From Rotaria macrura (Eukaryota; Rotifera; Eurotatoria; Philodinida; Philodinidae), in NCBI GenBank assembly GCA_900239685.1, contig OENT01000183.1:62001-126000 (forward strand): a stretch of 64,000 nt of DNA. Direction: 5' to 3'. Position numbers and translations under genes: made by a program. Positions 14,801 through 26,749 of the stretch are shown piece by piece. The notes beneath the pieces were generated by a model, which was not told where the DNA came from, ran no database searches, and saw nothing but the letters and a program-made list of their open reading frames with translations. The stretch's first letter is position 1, and every line of letters begins with the position of its first letter.

Positions 14801-15923
14801 AGTCCTTTATTCTTTTTTTTGTGCCTTTGATGCCGACCATATTATACGTTATTATTCAGAAATATTTGTTTTATTGTGACACATAGAAAAAGCGAGTAAA
14901 ATTGCATTAACTTTACTGATTATGAAGCCCCTTGTGTTACTATGTATTTACCATAGATGACTGCTAACTTGTTTTGTCAACAATATATATTAAAGTAAAC
15001 AATAGTGACAGGAATTTTAAGAAATTTGAAGGACAAAAAAATAGATCTCTTGAAATCAAGGAAAAAGCTCAACATCATAACACTTACATATGAGACAAAA
15101 ACTGAATTTATATGTCTTCATCACGGTGAATCAAATGAAATCGAAAATTCTTCATTTGATCTGATAAAATATGTAGACTGTCGTTTTCTTTTTATTTAAC
15201 TCTCTAGTTATTTTAATTATTATAGAAGGATAAACTTCTCTAATGGAAAACGAAAAAAGATTTCACATTTGTTCACGCTTCATCACACCAACATGGGCAG
15301 TTATTCTTTCTGTTCGATCGAATTCTAATTAAAATTTATAACCTATTATAGTGAACATATCTAGAAAATGCCGTAAGACATAGGGATCGTTCAAACGAAA
15401 ACGATATTGTAAATTTCATCTGTGTGTATACGTGAACATATGCGTTTTTGAAACTAGATCATATCGAGTTTTAGACACATGTGAACGAAATTCAAGTTGA
15501 TTTTCATGAGCCATGATTACATATTTCTATCGAAACCTCTCGTGCATTGTGTTCTTTTCGTTTCTTTTTTTTTTGACACTTATGTCACAACAGGTTGTTC
15601 ACTTAAGAGAATACTCTTATCAATATGAACTACATAAATCGATCAAAAGGAAAAAGTAATGAAATGCAAACAAAATCACTTGAGCATATAAATCATACCT
15701 GTGGCTTTTTTGTTTTTTTATCGAGATGTACTTGCCGTGTATGTCGACGACGAAATCTAGATGATGGACCATTCTTTTTACTAATGCTACTCTGATACGA
15801 TGGTGTATCGTGTTTAGTATTAGTATGATCGTTATTTGTTATATAACAACTTAATTTTCGATGATGAAAAGAACGTTTATTTTGATGATTTGTTAAATGT
15901 GTTGAAGAACTTTTATTGCCCAT
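11822..15923 (-). CDS. RSKR: Ribosomal protein S6 kinase-related protein (RSKR/SGK494-like AGC kinase)
   Basis: Five exons (15923-15699, 14664-14320, 14248-14113, 12731-12381, 12318-11822) join in frame to give 517 residues. The N-terminus is MGNKSS, an N-myristoylation-like start as in vertebrate RSKR. A Ser/Asn-rich region precedes the kinase domain. That domain has a glycine loop at 196-203 (ARGAFGNV), catalytic Lys218, the AGC-type catalytic loop YRDVKMEN (311-318), DFG at 331-333 and APE at 355-357. The segment RDVKMENILLDE and the motif TICGTLQ are very close to human RSKR, as is the short ALFLPEF segment before the kinase. The human protein is about 410 residues, so this one is longer at the N-terminus. 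All catalytic residues are present, so it is probably an active Ser/Thr kinase, but its substrates are unknown. Assignment to RSKR rather than RSK or SGK is confident from these motifs. Confidence 0.9.
13281..13308. repeat. Near-perfect palindrome in RSKR intron 3
   Basis: Two 13-bp arms (CAGATTTCATGTG and its complement) are separated by only two bases. It would form a hairpin in the pre-mRNA and lies mid-intron, far from splice sites. Confidence 0.8.
13694..13808. repeat. Interrupted inverted repeat in RSKR intron 3
   Basis: The right arm at 13789-13808 is a continuous 20-mer. Its complement occurs on the left in two pieces, 13694-13705 and 13749-13761, separated by an insert of about 45 bp bordered by AATAG copies. 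An (AC)n tract sits in the loop. Confidence 0.7.
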
Positions 15924-16091
15924 CGAATAACATCGATCGACATAGCATGTTTTTATTGAAAATAAATTGTATTCACAATAAAATCGTCATATAGAGATAG
16001 ATGAAATGTGACACAGATGCTTTCAACGTTTATGCTAAAACGATAAGAAAAAAAGTCGAAGGACAAATGAATTCAATGGCATTTTTTCACG

Positions 16092-16110
16092 TATATATAT
16101 ATATATATAT
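16092..16110. repeat. (TA)n microsatellite
   Basis: Uninterrupted TA run upstream of the kinase gene. Confidence 0.9.
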
Positions 16111-17394
16111 GTATATAAATGCATACGTGAGAAAGATATTATATTGTAGATATAAAAAGTGGTTTGGCCTTTTTTTTCGCTATTAGATATTATGCGTATT
16201 CTCTATATGTATATCAGTAGGAAAAGAAAAAGATTGTTAATATAACAAAAAGATATGAATATGATGATACTCCATACTTTCATTGTCATATGAAAAGAAA
16301 AGGATCGAAAAGAAAAATTTAGTTTGCTCAAATGCTTAGTAAAGACAAATGTAGACACACACTTGGCATGAGAACCGTACAGATTTTCTTAATTGTTTGC
16401 ATCTTTGCGACTGCACGCACATGCAATAATGCAGTTAATGAGGTAATTTCTTCATCTATCACTATCTATCTACATATATATATATGTGTGCATGCGTAAG
16501 TACGCCGTGGATTTCATCTAATCTCGAATAGCTCAAGTTTTGTGCTTCATGCTGATTGTTGTCATATGTTCTGCATGCTTTGGCATGAGAAATCTATGCA
16601 AGATGTTCGTTCGTACACTTATATGTTGTTCATAATAGGAAAAACTCGGCATACATAACAAGAATGTTATACGTATAGATCGATTAGGAAAAAAAAGAAG
16701 AAAAGAAAAGCAAAGATAACAATATAGACGAACATGAACAGATCTAGCTTCATCATCCAATCATCAATATGATGTAACCTGCTAAGAATTTGAAGTGAAC
16801 TTAAAATATAAGATGAATATATTACTTTTCTCTGTGCAACTGTCAACTGTCGATCATTATGGAAATAAATCTTTGCATTTTACCATTACGTTTAGACAGG
16901 AGCAATGACAAAACAACTACAAGTAACTACGTATAATTAAGTACTTCTCTTATCTCCACACAACTATCACTGAACACGAATATTCGTATATATATTTTAA
17001 AGCTCTCAACGATTCGACGCATCAAATTTAGTTCGGATGGAAAAAAATCAATAATAGCAGCTGGTATCATAACTATTAAGTCGTTAAAAAATGATTCAAA
17101 TTCAAAAGTCATGATTACTGTATTGATGTCTCCTCTTCCATATGAATGAATAACTAATAAAGATTGGTATCTAATCTATATTAATGAAGAAAATCAAAAG
17201 ATCCATGTAGAACAAATAGTAATAGCAATGATCTTTATGAATACATACATAAGTGTTCTGTTTGGAGAGAAACGAAGGATAGAGAATGATAATGACGAAG
17301 AGCATCGTTCGGTCGTTTTACTGTTTAATAATCAGACAAACGGAGAAAGAAAAAAGAACTGAATAAATAATATGTGTATGTGAGACTGATGAGA

Positions 17395-17451
17395 TGCAAT
17401 GCAATGCAATGTAATGACGATCGATTGCATGTATGCATGTATGTATGTATG
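17395..17451. repeat. Compound microsatellite, (GCAAT)n then (GTAT)n
   Basis: Three to four GCAAT-type units are followed, after a short spacer, by GCAT/GTAT tetranucleotide units. Confidence 0.8.
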
Positions 17452-20400
17452 GACGTACTGATGGAGTTGTCGTGTTGGCCAATATAAGCAAAAACGGGAG
17501 ATGCCGCTGTTTCGTGGAAAAAAACGGTTTCGATTACTGAAATAGGTTTTCTCGTTTCGTTTCAGACAAACTTCGTCCTACACCGTAAACAATCAAGAAA
17601 GAAAAAGAGCGACCTCTTCTTCTAGCAATGTAGACCCTTCTCTGCTTTATCTTTCATCATATTTTTACTATAAAGACCTATCATTATAATTTGTCTTCTT
17701 CTTCTTCTTCGTCTTTTTCTTTCTAGATCTTCCACTTTCTTACTCGATACACGGCATGTAACCCCGTTTCTTTTGATTTTATTTTAAGCGTGCCTATCTC
17801 GAGTCCATTATTATTTGCTTTTAAGTTTTCTCTTTCTTTTTATCTATTCTGTTGAATCAAACAATACTTTATTAATTGTAAGGTATCATGTTAAAGTCAA
17901 GTGCTGCATCTGGAAGTTATGATACAGTCATATAAAATTCGATCGACCTGTTCTATCAATCGTCTCGAAAGAGTAACAGAACATTATTCTTGCCAAAATT
18001 ACAAACACATGATCGAATCAAATAAATACAGACATATTCTTTTTATTACGTGCTCTAATGCTAGGATTGATATGATTTCTTATTGGAAAGTAAAAATGTC
18101 AACTTAGCGTTGAAATAACAAAAACAGACGGTTTTAATCTTATGAATTGTTTATATTATTGTTGTAATTTAGCATTTAAAAATGAGAAAAAAACGAAAAG
18201 AATATCTGGTTATGATTAATTTTAGCTGACAGAAGAAGAACTAATTTTGTATAGTGCTTTTAGGATGATTACTTCTTACGATATTTTATAGTTTTTCGTA
18301 AGAAATACATCAGAAAAATAATTCATACTATAAAACAAAACAAAAGAATAGATAAAAGAACGATTATATGCTGACATGAAGATATTAACAAATAGAATGT
18401 TAAATTTTCGAATTGTTTCTTTTTTTTCCTTCACCTCTCTTGACCTCTTTATGGCATGATATTGTATATAGAACAAAATTTTCATCTTGTCAACACTTCT
18501 GATTCTTCTCATGCATATGTATCATTGGATCGTGAAAAAAGAAAAGTTCTGAAACATTATTTGTTTTTGTCAAGTGCCTATTTCTTGTTTGATCCTATTT
18601 TATGTATTAGCACGATACGAGAATTATCACATACTCTGACATCGGATGATGTAGAAGCGTTAAATTTCTCTTTATTAATCGAGTTTATTGTTTTTGTACA
18701 TCTGTCATTATAAAAATGATGCTTCATTAAAGTATAGAAATGATAGTCTATAGAAGACATGTAGGTAACTTATCTGGCTCTGTTGAACGACATACATTTC
18801 ATACTCAGCAGATAATCATTTCAATGAATCAAAGAAACTCGAACAATTCTTTCCGTATAGTAAGAAATCTTTCAAATGATTGATCATTCAGCCTAGTGCC
18901 TCGTGATGTTATACTCGTGGGCGATCTTATAAAAGCACACTGAAGTATAAAAGCAAAAACTAATCTCAGAACACAGTCACAAACATGTTCGAGATTGCAT
19001 ACATAATATCAACACAAATGAAGCAAAAATAAACTGCAAATCAATCGGACTATGCATGCTAAATATTATTACTCCGGTTTCTGAATCAAATTTGTGATTT
19101 TTTGTTAGAAACATGATGAGCACCTACCTTCGAATTTTGAAAACGAGACAAACTTGTATAAACATGTTTATTGCAAACAATATCAAATACACTCTCGATA
19201 TATATATATATATTTCGTTGACAACAACGAAAACAAACTTAAGTTTTCACAATAAATTGTTCGTGTTTAATTCTTGATTCATTCAAATTAGTTCGAAAAT
19301 TAGATAGCATTCTATTTCAAAGTAGAACCATCGTATTTCTATGACAGTATAACATATATACCGTTTCACCGATCGGTTAGTCACGATGTTCAACTTCATG
19401 ATTCATACGTGTTTTCATAATAAACTCAATTCTGATTTGTAAAAAATCTAGCTGTTAAACACTTGCCTTGTAAGTTGATCTTCTTATCATTTGTATGCAT
19501 TTTTATTAAAAAGACTTCTTCCGATTGTTCCCGTCAAGAAATGTTTCTATTGATTAAAAATTAATGATTATATAGACACATTGATGATTGAATAAAAGAA
19601 AAAGAGTTCTTGCGCGTAAAATTTGTTTTAGAAGTTCTCACTGAATAGTTAGTTCATGTTGTTGAATTATTAATTAATGTTGACTGTTTTCTGTTTGTGT
19701 TCGAACATTCTTGATCTGTTTTCTGAGTTAGTTATCTTTATGGAAATGCTATATTTCAGAATACATATATTTGAATAGAATTTTCTCTTATGTTTAAAAG
19801 AAAATTTCTTATGTTTCTAATCTGTATTCTATTATTGACAGATGGTAGACTATATATTGAATTACAATTTTTATGCAAGCATTAATATGAATAAATAATG
19901 AAGAGATTCGAACAAAAAGAGAATATCGAACGGATTCTCTTGTTTCTAGAGATTAGCAACATCGAATTCAAGAGCATGGTAAATGAAAAACTATGTATTT
20001 TAATTATCAAACATGGATAATTATTTACCGAAGTGAGTTTCAATACTGATGGAAGTCTTCGTTGTCATAACCTCGATGTATCTAAATGCAAACTGTTAAA
20101 AAAGCCAGGCTGACATTTTTTAAAACGAGAAAAAACACGTCGAAATCAATATTTCAAATGTCACAGACAAAATATCACGGCTGTTTTTTTCAAGATTAAT
20201 AGCAGTACACGATTTACTCTGAGATTCATCATCTTTTTATCTTTTCTTGTTAATCAAAACGTGATTTATCTTTCGTTTTCGTGTTTCAATAAGCACATGT
20301 ATCGTATTATTTTTCAATAACAGAAAAATATCGATAGACAAAATTTTTATGTATACATATATATATTTTTTTTAAATTTTATAAACGAATGAATATGGAC

Positions 20401-20758
20401 ACATAGCACCACAGGTTTTCTTCTTGAATGGATTATTTGCTCTTCCTCTCAGTTTCACCCTCCTCGGATTTAGAAAGAAAAAACACACACACTTACAAAC
20501 ATTCGGAACAAAAGCAGAAACAGACCCAGCTCTTTCCGAGAAGTTAGAATACAAGAAAATGAAATATGAGTGAAGAAAACAAATCATCACTCATCTTTAC
20601 AAGAAGAACAATAACAAAAATATTTTGATATAATATCAATTGATTAACGTTCAGTGTCTCTCACTGTATTTTCAATGAGCAAGTATACAACACATACGCG
20701 GATATACACAAGTACGCATCATGTCTTTATCTATACATAAATATGTGTAAATGGTCGA

Positions 20759-22603
20759 CTAGCGAACCAGAACGCCCTGAGCAAGTTTTGCATGATTATT
20801 AAGGATATGTTTCATACCATTATAACAACGATTGCCAGGTGTTACAGAACATGATGACGGACAAGAAGCTTGTGGAAATATAAGACGAGTACATGGTTTA
20901 GTTAATAATAATTGAGATGATGTATTCATCCTATTCTCTGACGATGATGATGACGACGACGATGACGATGATGACGAAGGTGAGGATGAAGGCGATGGTG
21001 AAGACGATGATGAACTACCACCATTAAGTTTATTTTGTATAGATGTATGCGTTTTATGTCGTATATGATTAGCATAAAATGGATTTTGTAATAGAACAAG
21101 CATACATCTTGGTGGTACAACAATTTCAGGTCGTTTACTTATTTCACCAAGGCGACAACCTGGATGCCACACAAGTATTTGTGCACTGTTGGCCTGAATA
21201 AGAATAAAACGAGAAGAAGAAAAAAATTAATAAAATAAACCCTGAAAATAATGATCATTATTCGAAAGATCAATGTCAAATGCACCTGGAAAGAATACTT
21301 AAAAAAAATGTACACTTACATTAGGTGGATAGAGAACACAAGTTGGTATGCGAATATTTTGTTTAAGAATTTCGGGTTGAATCGGTATTGGATCAGATAC
21401 AAGTGTAGCACGTGAACCTTGAGGCTTAGTAGGATCAACATTTATTTCAAGATCCATTTGCCAACTGATTGTTTTGAGTACGAGTATTGAACCATTGCGA
21501 GCATTCATTGCAACAAGCCATGTATAAAAACTTTGATGACGTTTAACATGTGTCAAACGCGATAAACGTTCATTACTCGTTGGAATATCCCATGTTATGT
21601 GAGGATAAAAATTATCGTTCATAAGTACTTTCAATGTTGTATAATCTGAACATGGTCCTTGAATTTCGATCACTTCAGATTTTGAACCATAAAATGGATA
21701 ATTACGTCCGTCAGAATCCGATATCATTGGATTGTGACCCGACATTAATTGAGGAAACTCCCAACTTGAATAGCCACAATCACCATATCCATTAAAAAAA
21801 TCCATACGTGTACATGATTGGATCCAACCTATCTTCCAATGCTCACCTTCATCTAATGGAGGAAATTTAACTGTAGCCGTAGCTCTACAAATTAGATAAG
21901 AAGGGTATTCTTTCTTGCTTCTGTCCAGAAAGCAAAAAAAAAGTCTGTAACAAGAACTATTTAACAATTACCGAAAATGTGGCGTTCGATATTTTAAAAC
22001 GGCTGGACTTTTTTCATCAATTACTGTTGGACGACTTTCAATCTTAGCATCGAGCTCTTGAATACGTATGGGTAACATTGGTTTTGTTACATTTGATTGT
22101 GATTGTGATGATTGATATTGAAGTTTTTCTTGTTGTACTTGATCTTGTGGAGGTTTTTCATGGTTTACTGTTCGCATGACAATAGCCCGCTTAGCTTTAT
22201 CAATCAACTGGCCCATTACATTCATACCAGCAATTGTTGTTGTTGTCGTTGTTGTCGTTGTTGAGACAGCCTGTTGCTCTGGTTGCTTATACTGTTGGAC
22301 ATTGACAAAGGCCTACATCAAAGACACAAAAAAAATTCGAATGTCAATTGAAATATTTAATTTTCGTATATGAACGTATTGTATTCTTATCTGATTCGTG
22401 ATTCATAGTTAATTATTCGTAGGACATACATTCACATACACACATACATTTGTATATACATATACGCATGTAAAGATATGCATAGAAGTACTTGCCAAAA
22501 GTTCATTTCCTTATCTATGTCTTTCGATGCATACCTGAGTTGAAGTAGAAACTTCACCAGCTCGGTAGCTAGTGGTTGGATAGGAATGTGAATAACACTG
22601 CAT
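20759..22603 (-). CDS. FAM78: FAM78 family protein
   Basis: Four exons (22603-22535, 22312-21972, 21884-21320, 21193-20759) join in frame to 469 residues. The conserved core, about residues 137-355, matches FAM78A/B. It has an MDFFNGYGD segment (HFFNTYSD-like in vertebrates), SSWEFP, ISDSDG, MNDNFYP followed by TW, QSFYTWLVA, a V/INVDP motif and a closing QILVWHP...VVPPR block. FAM78 proteins are conserved in animals and have no established biochemical function. Human FAM78A has 283 residues; the extra length here is a Gln/Thr-rich N-terminal extension (about 135 residues, including a run of eight Thr) and a C-terminal tail with a Ser tract near residues 385-413. The start ATG is the first in frame after A-rich leader sequence. 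An intron separates the core from its last conserved block. Confidence 0.9.
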
Positions 22604-23987
22604 GGTAGTTCTTTTTTTTTCGTGAATCAAAGAACTTCAATAAGAATTAGCGACAATAATAATAATGTTAATAATAATAATAGTGTTGAATAACTACTAT
22701 TACAATATATACTTGTTGCGGTAGATGTTGTAAAGTGAAGTAAACATAGAAATGCACTCGTTATTTTGACATCTATGATGATATTGAAGTAATGTTGTCC
22801 TTCAAGATCTCATAGCCTCCTGTTGCTTGATCCTAAACGTGCGCGTAACATTCGTCTTGCCGCCTAATGTAAGAGAATAGCCTTGATTTTTTTTCTTTTT
22901 CTTTCTCTCGATTCGGCTTTCTTTTTCTTCTTTTTCTGTATGTCTACTGGATTCTCGCGTTTTTTTTCCTTCCCTTACTAAATGACGGTGACGACGACGA
23001 TATAGACAATAAATATCTAGTCTATCTGCTATAGTTTGCGCATCATGATCAACAAGAAAAAAAAACGTATATATGCCACCGAAACGAATAGTTAGAAGAA
23101 GAAAACATCATTATATCACTTAACAAGCATACAGCTAACATATTCATGTATCTATGACTGTCGTCAAAAACAAAACATGTTTACGAACAAATAATTACGT
23201 ATGTGTTAATCGAAAGAATATATTTTCCATATAATTGAAATTAAAGTATTGTTTTTTTATATACGTACAGTAATAACACAAATAATTTGAAGAACGTAAT
23301 ACACAATCATATAATACAGCCAATACGTTAATTCGATAGTTTCATTTTGTTGAACATCATCATCATCATTACTAACTACCATCGTAATCATTGTCGTTTC
23401 TTTTCTTATTTTTTTTTGTTTCAAAATTTTTTTTTTATTAGCTAATATTTTAAGTCAATTATAAAAGTCGTCGATACTCATAAAGGAATGCTGTTCGATG
23501 CACATTAAATGTGCAAAATATAAAATATAATATTCAAAAAAAAAAAGAAGTAAAGTTCAACACATACAATTTTACTGTACTATATGAATGAAAAGAGGAA
23601 AAGACTGAAAGATGAAAAAGAAGCAGAGAAAAGAAAAAGAGAAAAAGAACGAGAATGCTAACGTTTTTCTTGTTGATGTCGCCTTTCGATTTCAATCGTA
23701 AGGTATGAAGCAGGGAATAAAATGAAATCGAAATGCAAAAAAAAGAACCTTAATGAAATATAAATGAGCGTCACAAACACAATGTTGAAACACGCTACTA
23801 TGATTTAGTCATTGAAGTTATAATAGTGATAATCGCGTGAAGTATATGCGTACCAATACACGCTATGAAAGCATTTTACATCAAGATACGATTGAAAGCG
23901 AGTGAATGAGTGAGTGAGTGAGTATGAGCAATAGAACAATAAGAGAGATACATACAAAGCGGATCGCGAGTAGGTGAGACGAATCGT

Positions 23988-24008
23988 TATATATATATAT
24001 ATATATAT
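23988..24008. repeat. (TA)n microsatellite
   Basis: Uninterrupted TA run of about ten units in the FAM78 upstream spacer. Confidence 0.9.
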
Positions 24009-24933
24009 TGAGCTATACAGTTTTTGTACCCGATTTAGTAAGAGTGAGAGGGAGAAACATGTAGTACATGTATGCATACATCTATTCATATATACATATA
24101 TCTATCTATATATATATATATATGTATGTATATTTCTATGCTAACATCAAGACGAGCAACATTTGTTCTTCTGGGATGCTTAGATGTCTACGTTACTGTA
24201 CAATGTAGATCGGGCAAATATAGGAATGTTTTCCATCTGTTTATAGATTGTTTTTGAATTAGTTCGATTATTATTGTTGTTTTCTCATAAGTTTCTATAT
24301 TTGGTATTGAATTTGCATTTCTATTATCATATGCAGTGTTCGTTTCATCATATGAAAAACATAGATGATCAGTTGTAGATACTCTGTCTCTGTTTAATAT
24401 TTACGATTGACAGAAAAAGAAAACAAGCTATTAACTTTCTTTTAAATGAACAAAGCAATGTGACATTGAACCTCTATGGACAACACATGATAGTTGATAT
24501 TAGTATCAAAATATTTGTGCATCAGATTGTTTTGATTATTCAATAAAAATCAAAATGTTAAACTTTGCACGCTTTTCTATTACATTTCCTTGTTCTGTTT
24601 TATTTTTTTCATAATCAAAGTCTATAGAAAAGTGAAATATTACCTTTCTTTATTCTTGAATTCGACCACCTGGTATGTCAAACGTGATGATGACAAAAGA
24701 GCACATCTGTATTACTGTCTTTCCTCGTCACATGTTAAAGAGAAAGAGTGTAAAGGAAAAGGTTTCATTTTCTTCGAGTTGCATAGGGTTTGCGTATATG
24801 TGCGTACGCTCACGCACGTTCTTTCGTTCACGGGAGACAACGACGAAATTGCAAATAGAGTCTATTTTTCCCTCCCCCTCTCATTTCGCTCTCCTCCCAT
24901 CTAATGCCTGGCTAAATACGAAGTGATCTATTC

Positions 24934-24954
24934 CTCTCTCTCTCTCTCTCTCTC
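24934..24954. repeat. (TC)n microsatellite
   Basis: Uninterrupted CT dinucleotide run of about ten units. Confidence 0.9.
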
Positions 24955-25511
24955 CCTTCCTCTCCATCTGCAATCGACGACAACGCACACAAATAACAAC
25001 AACAGATGATTTGCGGGAAGAAAAAGAGACTAGTAAATTAATTGTATACATGATGCAATAGTTGTTGAAATAAGATAACTTTCCTTTATTATTATTTTGT
25101 TCGTATCCCCAAGGCAAAATCATGTATAGCTGTTATAAAACAAATAAAGATGTTTGTGTTAAATATGAACTCATACATTTGTCTCGAGAGACTTACTTCA
25201 AACATCATAGATTTTGAAGTGTTCTCTTTGTTACTCGCCAATAATTATGTATTATATGAGACAAAAAGTAATGCAATCTGTACAAAGATAAATTATTTAA
25301 TTAAAATCTATGTTATTTGCAAACGTGTAAATTAATTATTCATCTTAGACGGATACATAGTATTGTGGAAATAACAAAACTATGACTGTTTTGTTATTGT
25401 GTTTTCATCATAATATCGATCCGCTGTTTTTATTACCCCTGGAGATTATTGTGACCTTGCAATCTATCAACAAAATCTTCTTGTTTTATTGATCAAATAT
25501 CTACATTTGCA

Positions 25512-25529
25512 ATATATATATATATATAT
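25512..25529. repeat. (TA)n microsatellite
   Basis: Uninterrupted TA run of nine units. Confidence 0.85.
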
Positions 25530-26158
25530 GAGGAAAAATGAAAATAAAATCAAGGATTAATAAATATTTGACATAGGAAGAAAATTGTTCTTATTCAATA
25601 TATATTATATATCAACGAATTACATTATTCAACAATCGTTTTAAATACAATCAGATTAATTATTGAATTAGATTCACGAAAACTTTTATGGTAAAAATTT
25701 GAATGAAATTTTCATTCATGTAACCTATTTGCTGTTGGACAGGTTTCATTCAAAGTCGAAGCAAGAAAAAGAAAATTCAATTGAACACGTGTTCATTTGC
25801 AACCCTATTGAAGTCAAGTCAAGTCAAGACAGTTTTTTTTTCGTTCTTCGAATTGCAGTCGATGCAAATGTTCGAATTATTGATTAATACATTCATGAAA
25901 GACATTACTGTATAGATTCCTTGGGCTTCATTTGTATGACATTTCAACGTACAATAGTTGTTCAACGATGTTAATAGTAGACATATTGATCTTTTCGAAC
26001 AAGAAATATAATTATATTCGAATGATGTGTACACCTTCTCTTTTTATGCAACATTCGAATATATGTTAAATACTTTGTATGAAATTAAAGCTTCTTCTTT
26101 TCTTTTGTTTTTCTTATTGTTGTTATGGATCGTAAAACTAATTTTAATTTCATTACAA

Positions 26159-26749
26159 ATGCTATATAGCTTTGTTTTTGTTTTTCAACATATTTTTATT
26201 AATATTCATTCGAAATCAATTACTTATACATTATATCAAACAAACGATATATGTCAACATAATTGGGAAGGATCAACTTGTTTACCGATCGGTCCTCTAA
26301 ATAAAACAAATCAGCCACTATTAATACAACTTGATACTAGTAGCAATAAAAATAATAATCCTTGTCCAACACAAACACTTGTCTATATTCGTACTCGACA
26401 ATGTATATATTGTTCGAAACATTTTTATGATATTCATTGTACTTATCAACGAATACGACGAATGATTCCAACAGAAAAAATACATGTTCATCGACATAAT
26501 TTAACATGGACTGGTATGGGTCTTCTTGGTATTCTCATCATAGGTATTCTATTGACATTATTTTATATCAAACGATCACAAGCACATACGAATCTATTGG
26601 AATTAGTTAGGCAACAAGAAAACTCGAGCTCTAATATTAAATCAATCAATCATATAGATATGCCCCGACAGGTCAAAACAACCTATATCAATCAACCACC
26701 ACAATCGATTTGTTTGACTTTAATGAAAAATATAAAAACGACGAAATGA
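26159..26749 (+). CDS. Unrecognised single-pass membrane protein with six-Cys ectodomain
   Basis: A single-exon frame of 196 residues that I do not recognise. The predicted layout is a signal peptide (MLYSFVFVFQHIFI), then an ectodomain of about 90 residues with six cysteines, including a CIYC pair, and N-glycosylation sequons NKT and NLT. One strong membrane span follows (GLLGILIIGILLTLFYI), then a cytosolic tail of about 55 residues that is basic and Ser/Gln-rich. The frame is open further upstream, to a Met at 26027 that would add a second, very hydrophobic segment. I prefer 26159 because the signal peptide then starts the protein. The even number of cysteines suggests disulfides. It resembles a small orphan receptor or adhesion protein in architecture only. 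The gene stands alone, convergent with the YTHDC1 gene. Because it is intronless and unrecognised, it could be spurious, but its organised topology argues that it is real. Confidence 0.55.
   Translation: MLYSFVFVFQHIFINIHSKSITYTLYQTNDICQHNWEGSTCLPIGPLNKTNQPLLIQLDTSSNKNNNPCPTQTLVYIRTRQCIYCSKHFYDIHCTYQRIRRMIPTEKIHVHRHNLTWTGMGLLGILIIGILLTLFYIKRSQAHTNLLELVRQQENSSSNIKSINHIDMPRQVKTTYINQPPQSICLTLMKNIKTTK

Larger units (their letters stand above)
15924..20758. other. AT-rich gene-free stretch upstream of RSKR
   Basis: No coding exon is supportable. The stretch contains (TA)n at 16092-16110, short GCAAT and GTAT repeats at 17395-17451, and (TA)n at about 19197-19213. Part of 16.0-17.8 kb has a mixed purine-rich texture like untranslated or promoter DNA in this window and may hold the 5' region of the kinase gene. 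Confidence 0.5.
22604..26158. other. Gene-free spacer with simple repeats
   Basis: I see no supportable exon. The left third is probably the FAM78 promoter and 5'UTR, with polypyrimidine and polypurine runs near 22880-22980 and 23590-23660. The spacer contains (TA)n at 23988-24008, (TC)n at 24934-24954 and (TA)n at 25512-25529. Frames near 24.6-24.9 kb are low in complexity and show no domain. Confidence 0.5.

Noticed and set aside
24590-24926. Two overlapping plus-strand frames of 104 and 83 codons
   Set aside because: Different frames of the same simple, pyrimidine-rich DNA. No domain, no conserved motif and no consistent splice sites.
26027-26158. Longer start for the orphan membrane protein
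   Set aside because: It adds a second, unusually hydrophobic stretch ahead of a good signal peptide. Kept only as an alternative.
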